A DNA stretch of 32,743 nucleotides. Source: an uncultured Colwellia sp. GTDB taxonomy: Bacteria; Pseudomonadota; Gammaproteobacteria; Enterobacterales; Alteromonadaceae. Position numbers and translations under genes: made by a program. Numbering within the stretch: position 1 is the stretch's first letter; the number at the start of each line of letters is the position of its first letter. Shown here piece after piece: positions 26,499 through 32,743 of this stretch. A model generated the notes under the pieces. That model ran no database searches and was not told the DNA's origin. It saw only the letters and a program-made list of their open reading frames with translations. Location: the NCBI GenBank assembly GCA_913058395.1, contig CAJXQI010000031.1, positions 1-32,743 of the forward strand. Direction: 5' to 3'.

Positions 26499-27776
26499 AT
26501 GGCAAACTTTATTGATAGGCGGTTAAACAGCAAAAATAAAAGCACTGTCAATCGACAGCGTTTTATAAGGCGCTATAAAAGCCAGATTAAGAAATCAGTT
26601 GCTGATGCGGTGAATAAGCGTGGTGTTACTGACGTAACCAGTGGCGAGAGCATTACAATTACTAAAAAGGATTTAAGTGAGCCAGTTTTTCATCAAGGTA
26701 ATGGTGGAATTAAAGACCGAGTACATCCTGGTAATGATCAATTTAGTGCCGGCGACAGAATAGCGCGCCCGCCACAGCAACAAGGGCAAGGTGGTGGCCC
26801 AGGCGATGCAAGTAACTCTGGTGACGGTAGTGATGACTTTGTTTTTTCTATATCTAAAGATGAGTATTTAAATTTACTTTTTGAAGATTTAGAGTTGCCA
26901 AACTTAGAGAAAAACCAATTAGATAAACTAATTGATTATAAAACCGTACGCGCTGGGTATTGTGCTGACGGAGTACCATCAAACATTGATATTGTTAAGT
27001 CTTTACAAGGCTCTATTGCCCGCAGAATTGCGATGACAGCAGACAAGCGCAGGCAGCTCAAAGAACTTGAAGCTGAGTTGACGCAACTTGAACAAGACCC
27101 GCATGACAATGTTCAGGCCAAAATAACTCTTAACAAAGCCATTAAAGACATTAAGGAAAAAATCAATAAAGTGCCATTTATTGACTCCTTTGACTTACGT
27201 TATCGCAATTATGCCAAGCAACCGGTGCCAACTTCAAAAGCCGTGATGTTCTGTCTAATGGATGTTTCAGGTTCAATGGACCAAGCAACAAAAGATATCG
27301 CCAAACGCTTTTATATACTGCTATACCTCTTTTTAAGTCGCACTTATAAAACGATTGATGTGGTCTATATTCGCCATCATACCCAAGCCAAAGAAGTTGA
27401 TGAGCATGAGTTTTTCTACTCGCAAGAAACTGGCGGTACTATCGCATCAAGTGCGTTAGAGTTAATGATTAATATCATTGCTGATCGCTACAATGAAAAT
27501 GAATGGAATATATACGGCGCACAAGCATCAGACGGAGATAACTGGGCTGACGATTCACCTCATTGTCAAAACCTTATGCGCAATAAAATATTGCCTAAAA
27601 CTCGATACTTTAGTTATATCGAAATCACACAGCGTGCCCATCAAAGCCTATGGCAGCAATATGCTCAACTTGCTGACGGTGATTCTTCATTTTCAATAGA
27701 ACACATAAAATCGGTAGAAGATATCTATCCGGTATTTCGCTCATTATTTAAGAAAAAAATAGAACAAGCAGCCTAA
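26499..27776 (+). CDS. yeaH: UPF0229 VWA-domain protein YeaH
   Basis: Conserved partner of YeaG with no established biochemistry. The 425-residue product has a basic N terminus ([20 protein letters not shown]), a Gly/Gln-rich low-complexity linker (about 92-110), a coiled-coil-like stretch near 180-222 ([17 protein letters not shown]), and a C-terminal von Willebrand A domain with an intact MIDAS motif D255-V-S257-G-S259. ATG 26499 was chosen for the GGGAG directly upstream; the longer TTG frame includes that ribosome-binding site. It is followed by ycgB 23 bp later. Confidence 0.94.
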   Translation: MANFIDRRLNSKNKSTVNRQRFIRRYKSQIKKSVADAVNKRGVTDVTSGESITITKKDLSEPVFHQGNGGIKDRVHPGNDQFSAGDRIARPPQQQGQGGGPGDASNSGDGSDDFVFSISKDEYLNLLFEDLELPNLEKNQLDKLIDYKTVRAGYCADGVPSNIDIVKSLQGSIARRIAMTADKRRQLKELEAELTQLEQDPHDNVQAKITLNKAIKDIKEKINKVPFIDSFDLRYRNYAKQPVPTSKAVMFCLMDVSGSMDQATKDIAKRFYILLYLFLSRTYKTIDVVYIRHHTQAKEVDEHEFFYSQETGGTIASSALELMINIIADRYNENEWNIYGAQASDGDNWADDSPHCQNLMRNKILPKTRYFSYIEITQRAHQSLWQQYAQLADGDSSFSIEHIKSVEDIYPVFRSLFKKKIEQAA

Positions 27777-27799
27777 TAGCATTTCAGTAAGGGGGTTTT

Positions 27800-29326
27800 A
27801 TGACGAAACGTAAACCACTTGACGACAACAGTGATTGGACATTCGAGAAACTTGAGCAATACCAAAACGAAATTGCTCGCGTGGCTGAGCATTACCGCTT
27901 AGATACTTACATTAACCAAATAGAAGTGATCACCGCTGAACAAATGATGGATGCCTACGCTAGTGTCGGCATGCCTATCGGCTATAACCATTGGACTTTC
28001 GGGAAGAAATTTATTCAAACAGAACAAACTTATAAGCGAGGTCAAATGGGACTAGCTTATGAAATTGTTATCAATTCAGATCCTTGTATTTCCTACCTGA
28101 TGGAAGAAAATTCCATGGCAATGCAAGCCTTAGTCATGGCTCATGCTTGTTATGGACATAACTCTTTCTTTAAAGGTAATTATTTATTTAAATCATGGAC
28201 TGACGCCAGCTCAATTATTGATTACTTATTATTTGCTAAAAAGTATATTGCTGACTGCGAGCACAAACATGGCATTGATGAAGTAGAAGCTTGCCTTGAT
28301 GCCTGCCATGCACTGATGAACCACGGTGTTGACCGCTATAAACGTCCACAAAAAATATCCATGGAAGAAGAGTTAAAACGCCAAAAAGAACGTGAGTCAT
28401 ACTTACAGTCACAAGTGAATATGTTGTGGCGCACCATACCAGATAACGATAAATCGCATGATAAAGCGAAAGTAAGTTTTCCTTCTGAGCCGCAGGAAAA
28501 TATTCTTTATTTTATCGAAAAAAATGCCCCATTACTAAAGCCTTGGCAGCGAGAGCTGGTGCGTATTGTTCGTAAAGTCTCACAATATTTCTATCCACAA
28601 AAACAGACACAAGTCATGAATGAAGGCTGGGCTTGTTTTTGGCATTACACTATTTTAAATCATTTATATGACGAAGGCTTAGTGACTGAAAAGTTCATGC
28701 TAGAGTTTTTACATAATCACACGAACGTAGTTGCACAGCCTGAATATAACAGCCCTTATTATTCGGGTATAAATCCTTATGCCCTTGGCTTTAACATGTT
28801 CATTGATATTAGAAGAATATGTGAGCACCCGACAGAGGAAGACAAAGCTTGGTTTCCCGAAATTGCCGGTAGTAATTGGCTTGATACCGTACACTTTGCA
28901 ATGGAAAACTTTAAGGATGAAAGCTTTATTAGCCAGTTTTTATCACCTAAATTGATGCGAGATTTTAAACTATTTCATTTACACGATGACAATAGTAATA
29001 ACTATATTGAAGTTGGTGCTATTCATAATGAAAGTGGTTACAAAAAAATTCGTATGCAGCTCTCAGAGCAATACAATTTGAGTAATTTAGAAGCAAATAT
29101 TCAAATCACTAATGCTGACGTTACGGGTGACCGTTCATTAACTTTACGTTATATCCCTCATCAACAAGTCAATTTAGCTAATTCAAAAGATGAAGTACTA
29201 AAACATCTGTACTATCTATGGCAATTTGACGTGAAACTTATTCAGGAAGACAGCCATGGTGTCGATGAAGTAATAGCCCAATGTCCAAAAGCTAAAATTC
29301 AGGTAGAAAAAAAGGCAACGGCGTAA
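27800..29326 (+). CDS. ycgB: SpoVR-family protein YcgB
   Basis: SpoVR-like protein of 508 residues, near the E. coli YcgB length (about 510). Recognisable segments are DWTFEKLEQY near the N terminus, EQMMDAYASVGMPIGYNHWTFGKKF, NPCISYLMEEN-like SDPCISYLMEEN, MAHACYGHNSFFKGNYLF, MNEGWACFWHYTILN, and NPYALGFNMFIDIRRICEHP. Its molecular role is unknown; the family is stress-linked and commonly sits with prkA/yeaG and yeaH as here. GGGGG precedes the ATG. Three contiguous genes with gaps of 42 and 23 bp suggest one operon. In E. coli, ycgB is at a separate locus. Confidence 0.95.
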   Translation: MTKRKPLDDNSDWTFEKLEQYQNEIARVAEHYRLDTYINQIEVITAEQMMDAYASVGMPIGYNHWTFGKKFIQTEQTYKRGQMGLAYEIVINSDPCISYLMEENSMAMQALVMAHACYGHNSFFKGNYLFKSWTDASSIIDYLLFAKKYIADCEHKHGIDEVEACLDACHALMNHGVDRYKRPQKISMEEELKRQKERESYLQSQVNMLWRTIPDNDKSHDKAKVSFPSEPQENILYFIEKNAPLLKPWQRELVRIVRKVSQYFYPQKQTQVMNEGWACFWHYTILNHLYDEGLVTEKFMLEFLHNHTNVVAQPEYNSPYYSGINPYALGFNMFIDIRRICEHPTEEDKAWFPEIAGSNWLDTVHFAMENFKDESFISQFLSPKLMRDFKLFHLHDDNSNNYIEVGAIHNESGYKKIRMQLSEQYNLSNLEANIQITNADVTGDRSLTLRYIPHQQVNLANSKDEVLKHLYYLWQFDVKLIQEDSHGVDEVIAQCPKAKIQVEKKATA

Positions 29327-29365
29327 TCATATAAATATGATGCGTCTGTTGCCCTATTATTTTTT
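29314..29365 (+). terminator. Terminator overlapping the 3' end of ycgB
   Basis: GGCAAC (29314-29319) pairs with GTTGCC (29348-29353), and ATCATAT (29327-29333) pairs with ATATGAT (29336-29342) inside it with a few mismatches. A T-rich tail TATTATTTTTT follows. The ycgB stop (29324-29326) lies within the left arm. Confidence 0.65.
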
Positions 29366-29443
29366 CAACAGCTAATTATTTTTTATCAAACACTTGTTCT
29401 GGTTAATAACTAGCGCATGTAAGAAATAAAAAATAATTAGTTG
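29366..29443. repeat. Inverted repeat between ycgB and fadR
   Basis: CTAATTATTTTTTAT (29372-29386) and ATAAAAAATAATTAG (29426-29440) are perfectly complementary. The pairing extends by CAA/TTG across a 3-nt bulge, with a 39-nt loop. It is very AT-rich. It may help terminate fadR on the minus strand. Confidence 0.5.
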
Positions 29444-29450
29444 AAGATAA

Positions 29451-30161
29451 CTACTCTGCTAATTCTTTTAGTACTTCGTCTTTTAACTCAAGCCACAGTT
29501 TGCCTGATTCAACACCGTATTTTCTGACTGCAAAAACCGATTCGTCAAATTGCCCGGCTTCTGCAAGCTCAATTAACTTTTTATAATACTCACGAGAAAT
29601 TTCACGGCCACTTGGGTGCGCGAAATACAAACTACCTAAGCGTGAATACAAGCCTCTAAAGCCGTTTAATATTAACAAATAAATTGAATTACCTGATGCT
29701 ACAACCAACTCTTTATTTAACTTGTAATCAAACTCAGCAAAGGCTTCGCCTGTATCTTCAACATCATTAATCGCAGTTAATAATTCAATAACTTTTTCTG
29801 GGTTATTCTTAATTGCACCACGAACATAAATAGCACTGATATTTGTTCTTGCAGACATTAAGTTATCAACTAAGTCTGGAATGCCTTCCTGATCTAACTG
29901 TGCCAACGTTTCGAGAATATTTAGGCTTGATGTTTCCCAGAAATTATTAACTTTAGTTGGCTTACCATGTTTTATCGTCAACCAACCATCACGGGCTAAT
30001 CGCTGTAAAACTTCTCGTAATGTTGTACGAGTAACACCAATAAGCTCTGATAATTCACGCTCAGCGGGTAATATTGTGCCGGGAGGAAAACCTCCATTCC
30101 AAATAGACTCGACAATATATTGCTCGGCAAATCCAGCTGGACTATGCGCTTTTATAACCAT
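29451..30161 (-). CDS. fadR: Fatty acid metabolism regulator FadR
   Basis: GntR-family regulator that binds DNA as a dimer, activates unsaturated fatty acid synthesis (fabA, fabB), represses beta-oxidation genes, and leaves DNA on binding long-chain acyl-CoA. The 236-residue product has the winged-helix domain ([35 protein letters not shown]) almost as in E. coli, followed by [23 protein letters not shown] and the all-helical acyl-CoA-binding domain. ATG 30161 was chosen over the longer frame because it gives the family start [16 protein letters not shown] and GGAG sits just upstream. It is the last core gene before the cassette array. Confidence 0.96.
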   Translation of the reverse strand: MVIKAHSPAGFAEQYIVESIWNGGFPPGTILPAERELSELIGVTRTTLREVLQRLARDGWLTIKHGKPTKVNNFWETSSLNILETLAQLDQEGIPDLVDNLMSARTNISAIYVRGAIKNNPEKVIELLTAINDVEDTGEAFAEFDYKLNKELVVASGNSIYLLILNGFRGLYSRLGSLYFAHPSGREISREYYKKLIELAEAGQFDESVFAVRKYGVESGKLWLELKDEVLKELAE

Positions 30162-30196
30162 GGGGCTCCACATCACTTAGAGTTGACTGTAATTGA

Positions 30197-30229
30197 AACT
30201 GATTGTACCAGAACAAGCATTTCAAACAA
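30197..30229 (-). promoter_or_regulatory. fadR promoter with overlapping FadR-like site
   Basis: On the minus strand, -35 TTGTTT (30224-30229) and -10 TACAAT (30202-30207) are 16 nt apart, with an extended TGG before the -10. The same stretch read on the plus strand, AACTGATTGTACCAGAA (30197-30213), keeps the outer half-sites AACTG and CCAG of the FadR consensus AACTGGTCNGACCAGTT but is degenerate in the middle. It could be an autoregulatory operator. Confidence 0.45.
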
Positions 30230-30653
30230 GCGCTATAAAATGCAGTTTTTTTTGGTGGCGAGTGCCACTTAAGTTGAGAATTCGAGGCAGATCGAGAATT
30301 TTTTAAATCACATTTTAGAAATTAGTTACTTTTTACCAACAATTAAATAAATTTTGTCCTCAGAGTACCGCACATATTGAGAGCACCTTAAAAAGTAAGC
30401 TGTTGATTATGTTTAAATTTTAATACAAAAATAATCCCCCCTCCTTTTTAAAAACAATTACTGGGATTATATTCAGACTGTAATTAATCACACATATCGA
30501 AATAGAAGATAATTAATCACGTGTGTGTGGTTTTCAGTTTAAAAATTAAAAAATCCGGCATGGTTAAACTTTCAATATAGATTTATTTTCAAAAGTATGG
30601 GCTTCATCCATGTAGTTGATAAAGCAATAAAACTCTCTTACAAAGAAGTATGT
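30230..30653. other. About 420-bp AT-rich segment between the fadR promoter and the cassette array
   Basis: No gene is recognised. It holds GTGGCGAGTGCCAC (30255-30268), a small hairpin, and a direct repeat TAATTAATCAC at 30481-30491 and 30510-30520. This is the junction between the core chromosome and the cassette array. Confidence 0.5.
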
Positions 30654-30745
30654 GCTTAACTAGGGGAAATTTATTGTTGGCTAAAGTGTCGAACGGAGTG
30701 AAAACAGCCAACTGTAAATTTTCCCTCTTGAGCGCCTTGTTAGAT
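30654..30745 (-). other. Integron attC recombination site 1 (last of the array)
   Basis: A 92-bp imperfect palindrome. On the minus strand it starts with R' ATCTAAC (30739-30745) and ends with R'' GTTAAGC (30654-30660), both fitting RYYYAAC / GTTRRRY. The inner arms CAGTTGGCT and TAGCCAAC pair around a variable terminal segment. It follows the stop of the cassette gene at 30763 by 17 nt. No further attC is visible to the left, so this closes the array. Confidence 0.85.
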
Positions 30746-30762
30746 GTTTTATGCTCCCAACA

Positions 30763-31038
30763 CTAAGGTTGGGTATACATAATTAAACTTTTACTCTCTA
30801 ATTTTTTATAAAGCTTAATCCTTTGCTCGATCAACTTTATTTCTTTTTCGATATTCTGTTTGAGTTGCAACTCAACTTTATGATCTTGTTGCGTAGATAA
30901 CGTTGCCTCTATTTCTTCAACTTGTAGTTTAAGGGAGATAATTCTACTTTTAGCTGATTTATAGTATTCAGTATTTGGTACTATTGACCATGCTTGAGCA
31001 CTAAAAAATATAACCACCAACAATAAAGTTTTCATCAT
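30763..31038 (-). CDS. Cassette gene: small secreted coiled-coil protein
   Basis: A 91-residue protein of unknown function, the only gene of the last cassette (between attC 2 and attC 1). A signal peptide (KTLLLVVIFFSAQAWS) is followed by a heptad-rich helix (about 28-82: KSRIISLKLQVEEIEATL, KQNIEKEIKLIEQRIKLYKKLE), likely a periplasmic coiled coil. Two adjacent ATGs (31038, 31035) are possible starts; the Shine-Dalgarno is weak. It has no cysteine for lipidation. Small size, lack of relatives I recognise, and attC sites on both sides are typical of integron cassettes. Confidence 0.65.
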   Translation of the reverse strand: MMKTLLLVVIFFSAQAWSIVPNTEYYKSAKSRIISLKLQVEEIEATLSTQQDHKVELQLKQNIEKEIKLIEQRIKLYKKLESKSLIMYTQP

Positions 31039-31050
31039 CAATCTAAAAAC

Positions 31051-31150
31051 ACCTAACGCCCACTTAAGCGGACAAAAATAGTTGGCTAAAATGTGAAGCG
31101 GAGCGGAACGTAGCCAACTGTTTTTGTTCCGTTTAAAGTGCTTGTTATAT
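31051..31150 (-). other. Integron attC recombination site 2
   Basis: A 100-bp imperfect palindrome. On the minus strand R' is ATATAAC (31144-31150) and R'' is GTTAGGT (31051-31057). Arms GGAACAAAAACAGTTGGCTA and TAGCCAACTATTTTTGTCC pair almost perfectly with one unpaired A, as expected of the extrahelical bases that orient integrase on folded single-stranded attC. Confidence 0.88.
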
Positions 31151-31159
31151 GCCCGACAA

Positions 31160-31711
31160 TTACCTTTTTGATGTTTTTATTAACAGGTAAACAATCCCAC
31201 AGGCAAAAAGTATAACAATAATAAGTATAATTCCCATACTAGTGAGCTTTGACCAATGAATAGCTCTATCTACGACAGATTCACAAGGCTTATCAGGGTT
31301 TACAAAAACTTTGATAGGTATTTTATACTTGAAATGATATTTAAAATTATAAGCTAACTCTTTCAATGGACCGTCATCTCCACCTTCTACCCACGCTACT
31401 TTACTGCCTATACAAGCTATACTATTAAAATTATATTTATAAGAAATTTGAGGGGCATAATAGGTGTGTCTGGTTCGATTTGACGAGCTAGTAGAACCTT
31501 GAGTTATTTTAATAGATGCATTTAACAATGTTGCATCCATTTGAATCCAGTTAATTGATTTAATGTTACCTGATATTGATTTTATAATATTTTGTGACAT
31601 CAAATAAGCAAAAAAAACCATAGCTAAAAGAAAAAAATATAAAATAAACCGAGTCATTTTAATATTGTCCTTTTTAGGATTTCTAGGCGTTCTAGTCATA
31701 TTAATATCCAT
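31160..31711 (-). CDS. Cassette gene: DUF3592-like membrane protein
   Basis: A 183-residue protein with membrane segments near residues 20-40 (FILYFFLLAMVFFAYLM) and 156-177 (GIILIIVILFACGIVYLLI), and an extracytoplasmic domain between them. That domain has WIQMDATLLNASI, a Ser/Thr/Arg-rich turn, YYAPQISYKYNFNSIACIGSKVAW, and KIPIKVFVNPDKPCESVV, the strand order I associate with DUF3592. The start is uncertain: 31711 has no Shine-Dalgarno, while ATG 31657 has AAGGA about 10 nt upstream. It is the sole gene of its cassette, bounded by attC 3 upstream and attC 2 9 nt downstream of the stop. Confidence 0.68.
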   Translation of the reverse strand: MDINMTRTPRNPKKDNIKMTRFILYFFLLAMVFFAYLMSQNIIKSISGNIKSINWIQMDATLLNASIKITQGSTSSSNRTRHTYYAPQISYKYNFNSIACIGSKVAWVEGGDDGPLKELAYNFKYHFKYKIPIKVFVNPDKPCESVVDRAIHWSKLTSMGIILIIVILFACGIVYLLIKTSKR

Positions 31712-31742
31712 ATTTGAACAGCGAGGAACATCCGCTTAGGGC

Positions 31743-31840
31743 ATATAACGCCCTAATAACAGGCATAAAATTGTTTGCTAAAATGTTGAGGAACGAAAAC
31801 AGCAAACTGTTTTTTGTCCTTGTTTATTAGCTTGTTATAT
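31743..31840 (-). other. Integron attC recombination site 3
   Basis: A 98-bp imperfect palindrome. On the minus strand R' is ATATAAC (31834-31840) and R'' is GTTATAT (31743-31749). Inner arms CAGTTTGCTG and TAGCAAAC pair around a variable tip. The same architecture as attC 2, with TTTGCTA replacing TTGGCTA. Confidence 0.86.
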
Positions 31841-31845
31841 GCAAT

Positions 31846-32217
31846 TTAGTTAACCTGCATAGTATAAGGGTTTTGACCTTCTGTGAATGCAAAATTTACA
31901 ACGACACCATCAGTAACTAATACATCTAGCATTTTCTGTGTACCTGTAGTTTTAACATCCATAGACACAATGTAACTCTGCGCTTTAGCGGTACCTTTTG
32001 AATGCATGTAAATCCATTTTGAATCTGTCGCTGAAATCACCGTTTTAGAATAAGGTTCACCAAACAGAGTGACCATTTCTTCAGTGGTAGTTTTGCCTTT
32101 AACGATTTGTGATACATTTTCGCTAGCAAAATCTTTTCCCACTGAATAGGAAGAAGTTGCACAGCCTGACAGTGATAAAATAATTAATGAAACTATAGTG
32201 ATTAAACGAAAATCCAT
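31846..32217 (-). CDS. Cassette gene: BamE/SmpA-like lipoprotein
   Basis: A 123-residue predicted lipoprotein. The signal peptide ends in the lipobox LSLSGC (Cys19), and residue +2 is Ala, so outer-membrane sorting is expected. The segment SQIVKGKTTTEEMVTLFGEPYSKTVI has the K/G-x-T-T-x-x-E-(V/M)-x-x-x-(F/L)-G-x-P pattern of SmpA/OmlA (BamE-fold) domains, followed by SKWIYMHSKG and strands. It is not the housekeeping bamE: it lies alone in a cassette between attC 4 and attC 3. A strong AAGGAG lies 8 nt before the ATG and close to the attC 4 R'' box. Its function is unknown. Confidence 0.75.
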   Translation of the reverse strand: MDFRLITIVSLIILSLSGCATSSYSVGKDFASENVSQIVKGKTTTEEMVTLFGEPYSKTVISATDSKWIYMHSKGTAKAQSYIVSMDVKTTGTQKMLDVLVTDGVVVNFAFTEGQNPYTMQVN

Positions 32218-32231
32218 TTGATGCTCCTTGC

Positions 32232-32329
32232 ATATAACGCCTTACTAAGAGGCAAATAATTGTTGGCTAAAATAAGCGACGAAGGAGCAAAAGCCAACTG
32301 TCATTGTCCTTTTGAGTAACTTGTTATGC
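32232..32329 (-). other. Integron attC recombination site 4
   Basis: A 98-bp imperfect palindrome. On the minus strand R' is GCATAAC (32323-32329) and R'' is GTTATAT (32232-32238). Arms CAGTTGGCT and TAGCCAAC pair at the centre. The TAA stop of the upstream cassette gene (32324-32326) lies inside R'. Confidence 0.87.
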
Positions 32330-32644
32330 ATTGCTTACACTACAATCAACTGTTGCGTTAATCTTTGGTGGGTAGACAGAACCAAACTGACTATGCGAGC
32401 CATAAGTACCCATTTCATATTGTTTAACGTGTATATCGCTAGATTTGCATAACTCTTTTCCTTTGAGCTCTACCAACTCGACCATATCTGTTTCATTAAG
32501 ATCTGTATGGCCAAGAACCTCAATTGAATACGTTCCATCAGAGTTTTTACTCACGTCGCTATACTGAACTACGACACCTTTATAAGTTTTCATTCCAACA
32601 CAACCAGATATTATTAGTACGAGTAAAGGTAGATACTTTTTCAT
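32324..32644 (-). CDS. Cassette gene: small lipoprotein
   Basis: A 106-residue predicted lipoprotein with no recognised domain. The signal peptide KKYLPLLVLIISGC places the lipidated Cys near position 15. The mature part is mostly beta (YKGVVVQYSDVSKNSDGTYSIEVLGH) and ends in a short segment with one more Cys (VDCSVSNA). ATG 32644 was chosen because AAGGATAAGC precedes it; the longer frame would start inside attC 5. The stop codon overlaps R' of attC 4, so gene and recombination site share bases. Confidence 0.72.
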   Translation of the reverse strand: MKKYLPLLVLIISGCVGMKTYKGVVVQYSDVSKNSDGTYSIEVLGHTDLNETDMVELVELKGKELCKSSDIHVKQYEMGTYGSHSQFGSVYPPKINATVDCSVSNA

Positions 32645-32658
32645 GCTTATCCTTAAAT

Positions 32659-32743
32659 GCATAACGCCCATTTAAGGGGCTGATAATAGTTTGCTAAAAT
32701 GTGTAGCGAAGCGAAACCGAGCAAACTGTTAGCAGTCCCGCTT
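32659..32743 (-). other. Integron attC recombination site 5, cut by the window edge
   Basis: The R'' end is GTTATGC on the minus strand (32659-32665). The left arm GTTTGCTAAAAT and the matching AGCAAACTG follow, and the site runs off the right edge before R'. It shows that the cassette array continues beyond the window. Confidence 0.85.

Noticed and set aside
31846-32217. Housekeeping bamE
   Set aside because: The gene is isolated between attC sites, far from the usual bamE neighbours, and only the central motif is similar.
30763-32644. Toxin-antitoxin pairs among the cassette genes
   Set aside because: Each cassette holds a single gene with an export signal or membrane segment; none has a toxin or antitoxin motif.
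30654-32743. CRISPR array or tandem repeat family
   Set aside because: The repeats are about 100 bp, imperfect, palindromic and 400-700 bp apart with genes between them, which fits attC sites and not CRISPR repeats.

Overview
The window looks like a chromosomal piece of an AT-rich marine gammaproteobacterium, most likely of the Alteromonadales (Colwelliaceae-like). This placement is an inference from gene content and order, not from a search. The supporting blocks are tRNA-Gly/pgsA/uvrC/uvrY, as in E. coli and relatives; motY next to rnt, followed by peroxiredoxin, grxD and sodB, as I recall from Shewanella and Vibrio; a yeaG-yeaH-ycgB stress operon; and fadR.

Layout. 1-3.4 kb (minus strand): the 5' part of tRNA-Gly, then uvrY, uvrC and pgsA transcribed toward it. 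3.5-4.5 kb: a small ribbon-helix-helix-like protein divergent from fabA, whose promoter carries recognisable FadR and FabR operators. 4.9-8.2 kb: a DUF5916 outer-membrane-type protein and a periplasmic solute-binding protein. 8.3-11.5 kb: an unusual long RDD membrane protein, cysK and a small lipoprotein. 11.5-17.5 kb: gamma-glutamyltransferase, a DTW-domain tRNA-modifying enzyme, a rhombosortase-like rhomboid protease, a membrane-anchored GltB-like FMN enzyme and a second solute-binding protein. 17.9-21.6 kb: an M1 aminopeptidase, motY and rnt. 21.6-24.2 kb: a duplicated-module membrane protein and an oxidative-stress cluster (2-Cys peroxiredoxin and grxD, divergent from sodB). 24.5-29.3 kb: yeaG-yeaH-ycgB. 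29.4-30.2 kb: fadR.

The accessory part is 30.65 kb to the right edge. Four small minus-strand genes are separated by about 100-bp imperfect palindromes bounded by RYYYAAC/GTTRRRY core sites. These are integron attC sites: four complete ones and a fifth cut by the window edge. The genes and the sites have the same orientation, so this is the distal end of a gene-cassette array whose integrase and attI, if present, lie beyond the right edge. All four cassette products look envelope-targeted: two lipoproteins (one BamE/SmpA-like), one DUF3592-like membrane protein, and one small secreted coiled-coil protein. No IS element, prophage, CRISPR array or toxin-antitoxin pair was recognised.

One link joins separate parts of the window. 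FadR, encoded at 29.5-30.2 kb, is the probable activator of fabA at 3.9 kb, and its own promoter has a FadR-like half-palindrome over the -10 element.
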